A stretch of 64,000 nt of DNA from Hyalella azteca. Lineage: Eukaryota > Arthropoda > Malacostraca > Amphipoda > Hyalellidae. The notes beneath the pieces were generated by a model. It saw only the letters and a program-made list of their open reading frames with translations, was not told the DNA's origin and searched no databases. This document shows positions 1 to 10,153 of this stretch, piece after piece. Made by a program: the position numbers and the translations under genes. Numbering within the stretch: position 1 is the stretch's first letter; each line of letters opens with the position of its first letter. The stretch spans positions 117,466-181,465 of the forward strand of contig NW_025943805.1 in NCBI RefSeq assembly GCF_000764305.2. Reading direction: 5' to 3'.

Positions 1-318
1 TATTCTTTCAGTTGTGCACAATGTGCATCTAGCTACGTCGGTATGACCGCACGAGCACTTTTCACCAGAGTTGCCGAACATGCTGGAAGAAGTTTCCGTA
101 CTGGGCGTCCACTTGCTCAGCCGCCTCATTCATCAGTCAGACTTCATACAGAACAGTGCCCACTTGCTCCTCCCGTGTCCATCAATCAATTTAAAATTCT
201 TTGTAACGCTAGCAGCCAAACCGATTTACGAATTTTAGAGTCTCTTTACATCCATAAACTTAAACCTAAATTGAATAACCAATCCAGCTCTTTTCCTCTT
301 TCGATTCTAGGTGGATAG
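1..318 (+). mobile_element. Penelope-like retroelement, C-terminal GIY-YIG endonuclease fragment
   Basis: The frame is open from base 1 of the window to the stop at 316-318, so the element starts upstream. The translation contains a C-x2-C pair, then YVG-x-T-x-R and R-x-x-EH, and ends with the stretch ESLYIHKLKPKLN. This order is typical of the GIY-YIG endonuclease at the C-terminus of Penelope-like element (PLE) polymerases, where the C-x2-C pair sits between the GIY and YIG halves. The reverse transcriptase part would lie left of the window. The reading frame is intact here, so the copy may be fairly young. A hammerhead-like motif follows about 80 bp downstream, as expected for PLE terminal repeats. 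Confidence is high for the family and low for activity. Confidence 0.85.
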
Positions 319-390
319 TTTTCCTTTCTTTCCTTATCATTTTCTAAATTTATTTACTAAAATTGATTTCCATGTATTTCCAGATGTATT

Positions 391-430
391 TTACTAGCTG
401 ATGATGGGCATAGCCCGAAACGTTCTGTTT
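391..430 (+). ncRNA. Hammerhead-like ribozyme core of the Penelope-like element
   Basis: CTGATGA (398-404) is followed by a GC-rich hairpin (GGGC-ATA-GCCC) and then GAAACGTT. This is the conserved hammerhead order: CUGAUGA, stem II, GAAA. Stem III would be the minimal A-C/G-U pairing, and the bases just outside (TAG upstream, CTG downstream) can form a short stem I. PLE terminal repeats are known to carry such minimal hammerheads. A second, sequence-diverged core with the same layout is found at 39504-39531. Self-cleavage is inferred, not shown. Confidence 0.65.
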
Positions 431-1253
431 TATTTATCTAGGACTTCTATCCAGTAAAATGTTTTATGCAACTTTTTTGGTTTTAGCCTTTATTCTTAAA
501 CTGATTTTAATAATATTATAATTATTATTATTAATTTAATTTTTATTAATAATATCCTTATCATTATTATTTATATTGCTTAATTACTAATTAATTCATC
601 TGCCTCCTCAAAGATTTACAATTACAAATTTGTCGTAATCAGTACATATTTGAATTGTTATTGAGTACACGTCAGCTTGAGTTTTTTTTTTCTGGAATTA
701 ATATGAACTTTACGTATTCATTTGTAAACAAATTTTCATAAAAATATATAATATAAAAATATGTTAAAATTTTATATTTTTAATATGTATGCAATAATGA
801 TTTTCCATGTACTGTAATTGAAATAATTTTTGCAGTGATCCATTATTATTGATTGTAATCAATGTATTTATGGAAATTTGTCATGGTTGATAAATAACCA
901 GGATTTTATTTGAATTACTGTTAATAATGTAAGTCTGAACGCACATTGACTGTCGTATTTCTGGCTCTGAGATGATTGAATTTTTAAAGGAGATCAGAAT
1001 GTTTAAATTAGATCATTAATTCCAGTTGAATCCAATGATCCAAACAATCGGACCATTAGATTTTCCATAAATTCATAAATTTTCCTGTTGCATGCATACG
1101 AAATTACGGAATTTTTAGTTCAATTTTAAGGCACTCAATTTTGCTAAGAATTTTTTCGATAAAAAAAAACACACTTGAAAATATTTTTTGCATAATATAT
1201 GAAAAATTAAAATATGTGGTCTTAGAAATAATTCTCAAATCAATGGCAGATAC
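425..1253. other. AT-rich non-coding stretch
   Basis: The first part (to about 500) is probably the remainder of the PLE 3' region. Beyond that the sequence is AT-rich with no supportable exon. It would be intronic if the minus-strand apple/fucolectin-like gene continues leftward out of the window. Confidence 0.5.
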
Positions 1254-2618
1254 GTACAAATCAGGATTAAAGACCGAAGAAGGACGCGTTGGTTTCCCTA
1301 GTGCCACGTTCGTCGCATTTGGCATATCGCCGCGGAAGCGCAGCAGTGAACCCGCCGCGGCCTGTGGCGCCCCGCCCGCTGCCAACCGGCAACCGCGAAC
1401 TGAGGCGGCAGAAATTGAACTCAAATTGAGCAAACTTGATCAGCTTTGCCTGACTTGATTTTTCTTGTTATTGTTACAGAAAAATTAGTGCTGAAATTGC
1501 ATTGTTTGCGTTTTGTTACTTTAACCCTGAAAAGTTTACTAACTTTAGTGGATATAGTTCAGTAATGTAAGAGTTTTACAAGCAATGCTGGGTTAATAAT
1601 AAAAATAATAGCAACGTTTATAGTAATGTTATTTTCAGGAACTAGGATTGGTCTCAGCAGATAGACCACCATTGACTAAAAGTGAAAATAAAATTCATAG
1701 TCACGAATAGGTTGGTGGAAACGGAAGGCATATTCTGTTTAGACGCAACACGAAAGCTTGTGAGATTTATGAAGTGCAGTTTCTTCAGAATAGCAACAAG
1801 TTCACTGACAGTGTATCTATCGTTGACCCCTAATCTGACGTTCCTGAGTCGTTTACTTTCGCGTTGCACTTATTGACCTTCACTTGAAAATTGAAACAAT
1901 AGTAAGCAACTTGCAATTCTTCTTATTTAACAATAACTAATGATTAGTATGTTGATATGTACTTCAAAATGGTTAACAAAACAATCTCCTTATCGTTTTT
2001 ACGTTCATTTCATACACAATGTCCGGTGAATCATACACTCATGCAGATTGTAAGAAAAAAATTATTTTTTGATGTGACATATGGCCTCTATTCAACGTAA
2101 CATGCAGAAACGTGGAAAATTTTCACCGAACTTTTGTTACTCAAAATGAAAGTAATGATATCATGGTTGATTTCGATGTAGATTGAAATTCGCTTACCTG
2201 CATAAATAAAATAAACGAAATAAATAAAGTAAATAAATTAAATACAATAAATAAGGTAAATAAAATAAATAATATGAATAAAATAATGTACATCTAGATA
2301 AAACAATTTACTCACCTGCATAAATAAAATAAATGAAATAAATAGATTCAACAACATAAATAAAATAAATAATATAAATAAAATAATGCAATAAAATTTT
2401 AATCTAGATAAAACAATTCGCTCACCTGCATCATGAGTCATGAACGAGCAGCTGCGTTTGGCACACAGCTGAGCGCAGCGGTTCGCATCCAGATCTGCCT
2501 GCTGATAAGCGCCCGTGTAATCTGAGGGCATTTCTCGCAGCCAGAAAGACGACTCTGCTGCCGGCGTCGCCAGCAACAGCGAAAGCAACAACAGCCAACG
2601 AGGCTGTACCGTGACCAT
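1254..2618 (-). CDS. Secreted apple-like / fucolectin (F5-8C)-like protein, 5' exons only
   Basis: Two exons are visible. Exon 1 (2618 down to 2426) starts with a signal peptide (MVTVQPRWLLLLSLLLATPA) followed by a Cys-bearing segment RCAQLCAKRSCSFMTHD, and ends in phase 1 at a GTGAGC donor. Exon 2 (1399 down to 1254) follows a strong acceptor (TGCCGCCTCAG) and joins in phase 1, giving ...THD-A-V-RGCRL. It then reads NVALGKPTRPSS, the usual opening of fucolectin/F5-8 type C lectin-like domains. The Cys pattern before it resembles a PAN/apple-type fold. The exon 2 end is uncertain: a GTATCT donor follows TTGTAC, but the frame reads through to YVSAID, which resembles the family's S-x-AVDG. Later exons must lie left of the window. 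Likely a secreted carbohydrate-binding or adhesion protein; the ligand is unknown. Confidence 0.55.
2177..2430 (-). repeat. Tandemly repeated 5' splice-site region in intron 1
   Basis: Read on the minus strand, TGCAG|GTGAGC at the real donor (about 2426) is repeated as TGCAG|GTGAGT near 2310 and TGCAG|GTAAGC near 2198. Each copy is embedded in about 110-120 bp of the same AATAAA-rich sequence. The exon 1 donor region has therefore been tandemly copied into the intron, leaving two decoy donors. Confidence 0.6.
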
Positions 2619-2626
2619 GATTTCAA

Positions 2627-4000
2627 ACAGGAATGAATTTATTTTTATCGTTTTGTGCCTTTTGAACTAATTATACTGAAGTAATGGGCTAAATTTATCT
2701 CTGTGAATAAAATGAATAAAAAAAGAGAAGGAATTTAAACATATTTACATTCTTCGAGTTTACACATGATCGTTTGCTGCAAATTAATATAGAATGATTG
2801 CTAAGCTAAATTGTTTGATAAGTATGCCTGAGTGATTTAATTTCCATCCTTTTCATGGATCAAGGTCCCTTTTAATAATTCCGATACTTTAATTAAAATG
2901 TTGATATAATATACAATTTTTCATTTACTGGCACAATTCAATGTTACAAAAAGTTTTTATTTTAGTCACAATATAAGAATTAGCGTGAAGCGGAGCATTT
3001 CTATGCAACACTCTATGCAAATGATTTCTTGCATAGAGTGTTATGAGGAACACATCCTTTGTCGATCTTTAAATATCAAACTATTTCAATAGCCGATAAA
3101 TATTAGCTAAAAAACAATCGAATTGGATAGTTTTTGAGCAGCCTGCTCGCGGGTCGCCAGCTAGGAAGGTTCTGGCGGGAAATGCGACAATGTTGCAGTA
3201 ACTGTCATGGTAACCCTTGCTGCAGCGTGTTAAACAGAAGAAAATATAATGTACTGAAGGGGGGGGAGGAGTATATAGGTTAAAGGTGACGTGAGTCTTT
3301 TCCAGTCGAACGAAGTAAAATAAGTTTTAAATAATACATTTTTACCTGGTCATCATACCTATATGGAAATAATGCAACAATTCATCGCGATGCATATAAA
3401 ATTTAAACGTATAGCATGTTATAATATCGCAAAATCTGGGAATCGCATTGTTTTTTTTAAATACGCGGAAGAATTTAGCTGTCGCGGAACTAGCCGTTCG
3501 TGGATGACCCCAATCAGATATTCATTGAATTGGCGGATGAGAATCAATGGTTGTTCACGAATGCACCGCTACTGATGCAAAAAAAAAATCGAGTATATGT
3601 CCACGGATTTTACTCCGTAAATTTCATTTATGCGAAGTTAAAGTTTACCAAAAGCAGTTATCAATAATGATGCAAATACGAGGAAAATGTTGCAAATAAA
3701 ACGAACGAAATAATACTAAAACTGAATACTAATATGTTTACATTCCATATTCTCTGCAAAATAAGTCTATTAATTTAACTAATTGAATCCAAAGTGAAGT
3801 ATCGATGATTTTTGAGTGGAGGTGACTCAAAGTGACTAATTTTGCAAGCTGAAAGTTTACCGCAATTTATTTAGTAAAACCATTTACTGAATATTTAGTG
3901 AACAAAATATTGTGTAGCCGACAACACATAGTTAGAAAGCTCTTCATTAGATACTGATTGTAGCTCAAGATTAAGAGGTTTATTTATTGAACGATCTTAT
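2627..4000. other. Intergenic, upstream of the apple/fucolectin-like gene
   Basis: No coding region or recognised repeat apart from a 14-bp perfect hairpin at 3007-3042. The promoter of the minus-strand gene should lie at the left of this stretch, but no clear TATA box was assigned. Confidence 0.4.
3007..3042. repeat. Perfect 14-bp inverted repeat
   Basis: AACACTCTATGCAA at 3007-3020 is the exact reverse complement of TTGCATAGAGTGTT at 3029-3042, with an 8-base spacer. It lies in AT-rich non-coding DNA with no T-run typical of a terminator. Possibly a MITE remnant. Confidence 0.6.
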
Positions 4001-4004
4001 TGTT

Positions 4005-4115
4005 AATAGAGTGTTCGCTTCGTATGCGAAAAGCCCCGGGTTCGATCCTTAAGACAGCTAGTGAGTTGCAATTAAAAATAACCACTGTGACAGTGAGTTG
4101 CAGTTGAAATAACCA
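4005..4115 (+). mobile_element. tRNA-like SINE remnant
   Basis: The stretch contains a good RNA polymerase III B box (GGGTTCGATCC near 4039) preceded by an anticodon-arm-like segment (TTCGCTTCGTATGCGAA). It is followed by two short repeats of GTGAGTTGCA...ATAACCACTGT. The A box is degraded, so this is not a functional tRNA gene. A tRNA-derived SINE fragment is the best explanation. Confidence 0.45.
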
Positions 4116-5073
4116 CTGTTTCGACAATCAACTTAATTCTTTATTGCATTAAAAGCGATATTTGAAGAAAAAAACATAAATACTTTCATTAACTCTCGAA
4201 AAATCAACTTGATAAATCTAATACTTAAACATACAATTGTAGTGTTATTAGCATATTAAAGTAGTTAGAACATAGCAAGAAAGTTGTATATATTCAACGT
4301 TTTGTGGGCAATTTTATAGCAGGCTGCGCACAAATGATTAGGCACAAAATATATCACTTTTTTGAAGTCGGCAGACTAATTTGCCTTGCTAAAGGTCGGA
4401 TCAGCTAAAAAATTTTTTAAGGTTGCATGATCAATAAACCATTAAAAATATTAATTATATATAGAAGTTTCGGAAAATTCCGAACAGAAATCAATACTCA
4501 AGTTCATTCACAAAACATATTAGGGCAATGCGAAACATCTAGCTTTTATGAAGCTGAAACTTCTGATGCATTTAAAGTCTGTCTAGTTATCTAGTCAAGT
4601 ATCATAAGTTTATCTAGATAAGATAAAGTTTATCTAGTCTATTTTAAGTAAACTATTTTATGCAAAGAAATACAATTGTTTGATAAATTTCAGGAAGACA
4701 ACATCTTTTAGAGAAGAATAACTCTGAGATTTGAATGATTTGCGATTGTTAATTTACATAGTGCTAGTAATGTAAAATAACAGGATCTTAAATCTTCACT
4801 GTAAGGCATCTGTTCTCGCCTTAGATTTGATTTATCTTTGTGGTTTACATTTTGTTTAAATTATTTTGTATTCTTTCGGTTGTTTTTTTTTGTAAGCTTG
4901 GAATTAACAGTAAATCTCTGTTTTCTGCAAAGAGTAGAACAATACGGTAATTTGAATTTTCAGTGTTAATATACTTGTATGTTTTTGTTATTATCGAAAA
5001 TATGTTCCACTGCACTCATCTCTCTGATGATTGACAGCATAGGCAGAAATTTGACGATGTTGAACAGAGAAGA

Positions 5074-5181
5074 GATATGTACACATGCATGAAGAGAACA
5101 GAGATGTACACATGCATGAAGAGAACAGATATGTACACATGCATGAAGAGAACAGAGATGTACACATGCATGAATAGATTC
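5074..5181. repeat. 27-bp minisatellite, about 4 copies
   Basis: The unit GATGTACACATGCATGAAGAGAACA(GA) is repeated head to tail from about 5074 with a 27-bp period, differing at one or two positions. The apparent minus-strand reading frame across it merely translates the repeat. Confidence 0.8.
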
Positions 5182-5538
5182 ATGTGCACAGAGGCGGTGT
5201 GCACATGAACCAACTCGCCATTTTCTGCATGATCGATGTACTTAGATGTATTCTTTCATTAATAAATTAAAAATTTCATACATTTCTTGGAATCGAGAGT
5301 TTTTGATAGCCCGTTTCTGGCTATGAGTAATAAAAATCGATTTAAGTGTTAAGTGATTTAGTGTTAAGACATTTTAGTGTTATCGATTTCGTGTTAAGAC
5401 ATTTTGCGACTTTTATTTTGTAATCAAATTATACTTTAACTTTACCTTGGCAACACCGTTGGGAAGTTAACGTCGCGCACACAATTTTCTCGTTAGTCAT
5501 TATCGTTCGGCTGATCCCCGCTGCAGGTTAGTTTAAGC

Positions 5539-5620
5539 CAGTGGTTCCCAAAGTGGGCGATATCGCCCTCCTAGGGGCGATGGAAAGATTTTGGGGGGCG
5601 GTAAAGAAGAAAAGGGCAAT
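5539..5620 (+). mobile_element. hAT-type terminal sequence
   Basis: CAGTGGTTCCCAAAGTGGGC at 5539 followed by GCGATATCGCCC...GGGGCGAT and GGGGGGCGG closely resembles the 5' ends of hAT-family elements. The matching right end was not located, so only one terminus is annotated. Confidence 0.5.
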
Positions 5621-5751
5621 AAGGGGACGGCAGTCCGAAGTCGAAGTTCGAACGTTTGTTTGACGATTTGTACACAACACGTGCAGCACATCATGAGTCA
5701 CAGCGATAGTTTTTTCACCCAGATCTGTTTTTTTAACCTCTCCTGGGTTTA

Positions 5752-6728
5752 CGCCTCGGACAAATTAACGGCCGGACTCGCGGCCGGTCTCACGGCCAAT
5801 TTCCAAATTCAATGATCAAGGAATATCTCTCAAACTAATGAACTTAACTCGATGAAACTTGATGCACGTATTCATTAGGACCTAACGGTAATGGTTAGCT
5901 CGTGAATTTTTTTTTTAATTTTGCCTTCATTTGTTTTTGCCATAGTTATATGGCGCTACGGGCCGAAATTCACAGTGATCATGAAATTTCTTCCAAACTA
6001 TTGAGCAGATTCGAACGATATATTGAATTTACAGTCCTAACTACCGAACAAAAATTTTTAGCTCGTGAAAATTTATTCGATTGTGCCTTTGTTCACGAGT
6101 TTTTTTAATTGTAAGGAGCTAAACATCACCGTTGGGAGGTTAGGTATTTATATACAAAGTTTCGTTGAAATATGTTCAGTAGTTTAGAAGAAATTTCTTG
6201 ATCGCCGCCAATTTAAGCGACAAATTATCCGGCGATACGGGCCGAATATAAGGAAGCATGGAATCAGGAATGACGGTGAAATGAAAAAAAACTCACAAAC
6301 GAAGGTAAAATCGAAAATTTTTTAAAAGCTAAAAAATCACCATTTGGTAGTTAGGAATGTATATAAACGACAACTAGGAATGTATAAAAACTCGCGAACA
6401 AAGGTACAATCGAATAAATTTTCACGAGCTAAACATTACCGTTCGGTAGTTAGGACTGTAAATTCAAAATTTCGTTCGAATCTGTTCAATAGTTTGAAAG
6501 AAATTCTTTGATCACCGCGAATTTCGGCCTTTATCGCAATATAGCTCGCGAATGAAGGTAAAATTTAAAATTTTTACGAGCTAAAAATAACCGTTAGGTT
6601 CTGATGAAAACATGTTCCAAATTTCATTGAGCTGCGTTCATTAGTTTGGGAGATATTACATGATAATTGAATTTGGAGATTGGTCGTGAGACCTGCCACG
6701 AGTTCGGCCGTAAATTTGCCCGGACGTT
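5752..6728. mobile_element. Fold-back element with ~350-bp inverted arms
   Basis: The left arm (about 5752-6108) and the right arm (about 6387-6728) are reverse complements over nearly their whole length. Matching landmarks include the GACAAATTAACGGCCG region, AATATCTC-CAAACTAATGAAC, the ACCTAACGGT-TTAGCTCGT segment, and GATTCGAACGA...TACAGTCCTAACTACCGAAC. The centre (6109-6386) holds further diverged copies of the same sequence, so the element also contains internal duplications. No transposase frame is seen. It is best explained as a non-autonomous fold-back or long-TIR MITE. Transcripts across it would form a long hairpin. Confidence 0.75.
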
Positions 6729-6779
6729 CTAGGTTTCTAGTGCTAAAACAGTTAAAACAGCTTAAAAACGCATTAGTTC

Positions 6780-7136
6780 ACTCACGCATTAGTTGCAGCG
6801 GTATTTGGACGAGATTGGTGAGTGGTGCACTCGCTGGCAGTTCAAGCTTAACCCAGTAAAGTGTTCATACCAAGTCTTCACATCTCGCCGTACTGCTCCA
6901 GCTGTAACACTTCGAGTTTCTAACAGAAATATTCAGCATGTGGCACATCAGAAAGTATTGGGATTTTATTTTGATTCCCCTCATCTCACTTTTAAAGAGC
7001 ATGTTAGACAGACTCGCAAATCTTGCCAAAAAAGATTACAAGTACTTAGAGCGCTGAGTTCAGTGAAGTGGGGAGCATCACGACAGCTGCTGCGCAGAAT
7101 ATATATTGCATTCATTCGAAGCAAGATGGAGTAGAG
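6780..7136 (+). mobile_element. Non-LTR retrotransposon reverse-transcriptase fragment
   Basis: The translation starts LQRYLDEIGEWCTRWQFKLN and continues with a KCS-x-VFT-x-RR segment, a QKVLG-x-x-FDS-x-LTFKEH segment, and KWGAS-x-x-LLR-x-IYIAFIRSKME before a stop. This is the C-terminal reverse-transcriptase (thumb) region of Jockey-like LINEs. An in-frame stop lies just upstream and another directly after, so it is a short dead fragment. Confidence 0.8.
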
Positions 7137-7555
7137 AACCTTATTCACGTGCCAAATCAAATGCCACTCGGCAGCCTACCTGACAAAACGATAAGTAATG
7201 AATACCGGTATCTTGAACCTGAACGTAACGTAAATTTGGTGGAGTAGATCACTCCGATTCACCCAACTTTAAAAGATATGAGACGATAGGAAACGTCTCT
7301 CTCGCTATATACAATATTCCTTAAAATCCCTATTTAATCACGCGCTTTTACAAAACATGTCCAACTTTAGATGAAATTTTGCATACGTGATCACTTTATG
7401 ATAGAAATTTCACTACCTTAAATATTGTTAGTTAGCAATGCTCAGCTTTCAGTACATGATGCTTAGTTTTTTATACAGTGTATAAATGGAGTTTCATTCA
7501 TTTAAACAATTAAATATGTGAGAATAAAACAAGAAGCGACTGTTTTAACTATATA

Positions 7556-9064
7556 CAGAGCTGGGCAGCGCTACTTTGAAATGTAGCGCCGCTACCGCTA
7601 CCGCTACAGTAAAATGTAGGGCGCTACATTAGCCGCTACAATGGCCAAAATTATTAGAAATCTCTTAACATTTATTGTTCTGCTATTAGGATTTACTCAT
7701 AAACATTAAATGAGAATAAAACATTTTCAAAACATATCAATTCAACTTTATTGCAATTAACCTAACCAAACTAGTACTGGTTACTGTGGTTAGACACAGT
7801 AAATAGAAAGTTAGTTATTTACTTATTTTTATGTTTTACCTTCCCTACATGGATGTCTACTTTAATCTACCAATCTCAAAAAGTATCCACATATATATAC
7901 AAATAAAAGACTGATTTTTTATATATAGTTTCAAGTAGACATCCATGTAGGGAAGGTGAAACATAAAAATAACTGTAAGCAAACTGAAATATGAAAAAAT
8001 GCCTGTAAGTGGTAACTAGTAACAACTTAAGGGGGGTGTCTACCCTAAAATTTTCGGATTTGGCTTTTCCGGTTTTTAGTCTCATCTTAAAGCTGACATT
8101 CTGCCCTATCCAATGGTACCTACCATTCACGACAGATCAGGAAAGAGAGGGGGGTGTTGGAGTTCTTTAACAAATAGAATAGGAGGAAATTCGCTGCGAG
8201 CACTTTAAATAGAGTGTCGGCTTGAGGTGCACCTTAGTTACCCGCCTGGCGTCGAATGAAGAGGTGTGCATGCAGTCGCTCCCACTATCCTTGACTGCAA
8301 TCAATCTCGTATAAAGTTTAGTTTTGTATCCTTGCTACATTGAGTGCCTATTGCGATGCGCTCGGGGCTTTGTCGCGCTCTCCTGAACATTCACACTTAT
8401 TGCCACGGCAAACCTATCTCCTCCTAGAGTTTTGAAGCTACAGCGATAAGACATATACCATTCGATTTGTAAAGACCATACCTATCGAGGTATCGAGCCT
8501 TTTTTTTTAGATTTGTGCATAGTTTGGATTCAAAATAGGGGGGAGGGGGGAAATTTGAAGAAAATTAGAAAAAAATAAGAAGAAAACGGAAAAATGCGTA
8601 CAAAAAATTTAAGGCAAAAATAAAAAAAGGGCTCGATAACTCGATAGGTATGGTTTTTACGCATCGAATGGTATGCGTCTCAATGCTGTAGCTTGAAAAC
8701 CCTAGGAGGAGATAGATTTCTGCAGTACCCCTTTTTGTCCGTTTTCTATAAATTTCACGTTTTCTATTAATTTTCTGAAAAAAAAATCATACGAACAAAA
8801 TGTTCTTGTATTTTGGTTTTACATATATGTGCGAAATTTCAGAAAGATCCGTTAGTAAATGTGGAAGTTTTTCTGGAGGGTATACCTCCCTTAAGTAAAA
8901 TCTAAAGGCTTTATCTATAAATGTAGCGGTAGCGCTGTAGCGGCAAAACCTCGTATCGCTACTTAAATATGTAGCGGGCGCTACCGCTACCACTACATTG
9001 CCGTAAATGTAGTGCCGCTACCGCTACCGCTACTGAAAATGTAGCGGCCGTAATTAATCCAGTG
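7556..9064. mobile_element. hAT-like non-autonomous element with nested inverted repeats
   Basis: The left end begins CAGAGCTGGGCAGCGCTAC (7556), a typical hAT terminus. It is followed by multiple GTAGCG/CGCTAC words that recur in inverted form at the right end (8925-9050), near a degraded terminus ending CCAGTG. Two further inverted pairs lie inside: CCTTCCCTACATGGATGTCTACTT (about 7840-7863) with its reverse complement near 7935-7960, and the block around 8405-8506 with 8628-8735. No transposase frame is present. A clean 8-bp target duplication could not be confirmed because the right end is diverged. Confidence 0.65.
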
Positions 9065-9075
9065 CATTTCACCAG

Positions 9076-9474
9076 CTACATGGTAGATAATCGACCAGTT
9101 TGCATGAGATATGTGGTGGTTGCTCTCACTATGTGGTGCTGAACTCTTCTGGGATAATTTCCTCCACCAAGGAGCACACGCACAGATATGAGAGGGACTC
9201 CCAGGGCATGGATATTTGATATCATCACCTGTCTCTCATGATTGTATAGTGTACATGAAAGGAGGAAGTGTTCAATTGACTGTGACCGAACATACGTATT
9301 CCCTGGATTTCCACACAAATCAGGAATGACGAAGGAAACTTTCGCGGAAATTCCGGTGCAACGGATCGGGCAGATTAAACTCATCATAATCGATTTTAAA
9401 CATATCACATCATAGCGATGTCGGCGCTGATAATAAGCTTGATGTGGCCTGTCGCTGATTCTTGTACTTTTCAT
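9076..9474 (-). mobile_element. LINE pol C-terminal fragment
   Basis: The minus-strand translation contains a late Cys, then SIEHFLLSCTLYNHERQ, LGVPL-x-x-x-x-LLGGG-x-Y and YLMQTGRL. This matches the region after RNase H at the C-terminus of Jockey/R1-like LINE polymerases, where a Cys-rich motif precedes EHFLL-x-C-x-x-Y-x-x-ER. Upstream similarity fades, so it is a degenerate fragment. It lies opposite in strand to the reverse-transcriptase fragment at 6.8-7.1 kb, so the two are separate insertions. Confidence 0.7.
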
Positions 9475-9945
9475 AACTTGTTCACAGGAGATCCAAAAAA
9501 CAAAAACAGGTATTTTGACCGGATCTTTTCAAAACTGATGATAGTTTGAAATAGGTACTAGACTTCCACCAGGTCCGAAATGGTCAAGGATGTAATATTT
9601 TGCTGTGCATTTCATTCAAGTCAGTAACTTTCTCCAGTAATACTAATTCTTTCCAATGACCTATGACTCCTGAGGTGGGATTTTTTCATGTTAAAATATC
9701 GCTCATTTCCCATTTATGAAATTTCGGTTTTCTGCTCACGAAGGAGCTCATGACTCCCAATCACTGTAATCAGATTGTGTGAGAAAAATGTACTAATTCT
9801 ATGTTGTTTGACAATTTGAATGATTGAAAAAATGCGCTAAAATATTTTACAACTAATAAATTTTCTAATTGCTGGAAAAATGTTGAATCTGAACCTGCAT
9901 AATTAAAAGATTCCCATCGGTCTATTCCACGCAGTTTCTCTGCTC

Positions 9946-9952
9946 TATAAAA
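9946..9952 (+). promoter_or_regulatory. TATA box of the Asn/Ser-rich secreted protein gene
   Basis: TATAAAA lies about 208 bp upstream of the predicted start at 10154. A transcription start near 9971-9980 would give a leader of roughly 180 bases. No other strong TATA box lies close to this gene. Confidence 0.55.
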
Positions 9953-10153
9953 GAGCTTTTCACGTGCTCGCGACAGTATTTCGGAATCTGGCTGCTTTGG
10001 CGTCGGTCACCGTCTCAGTACTAAACTATTCTCCATATGATCGTTGTTCCCGTAGATATAATATCGTAATTCAAGAACATACATATATGAGCGCTGAATT
10101 AAATAGAAGGCTAGTATTAATGTGGTTAAATATTGCAACATTTCATGCACAGA

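Noticed and set aside
4028..4055. Possible tRNA gene
   Set aside because: Only the B box and part of an anticodon arm are convincing; no acceptor-stem pairing or good A box.
5016..5213. Minus-strand frame with repeated FMHVYISVL
   Set aside because: It is only a translation of the 27-bp minisatellite.
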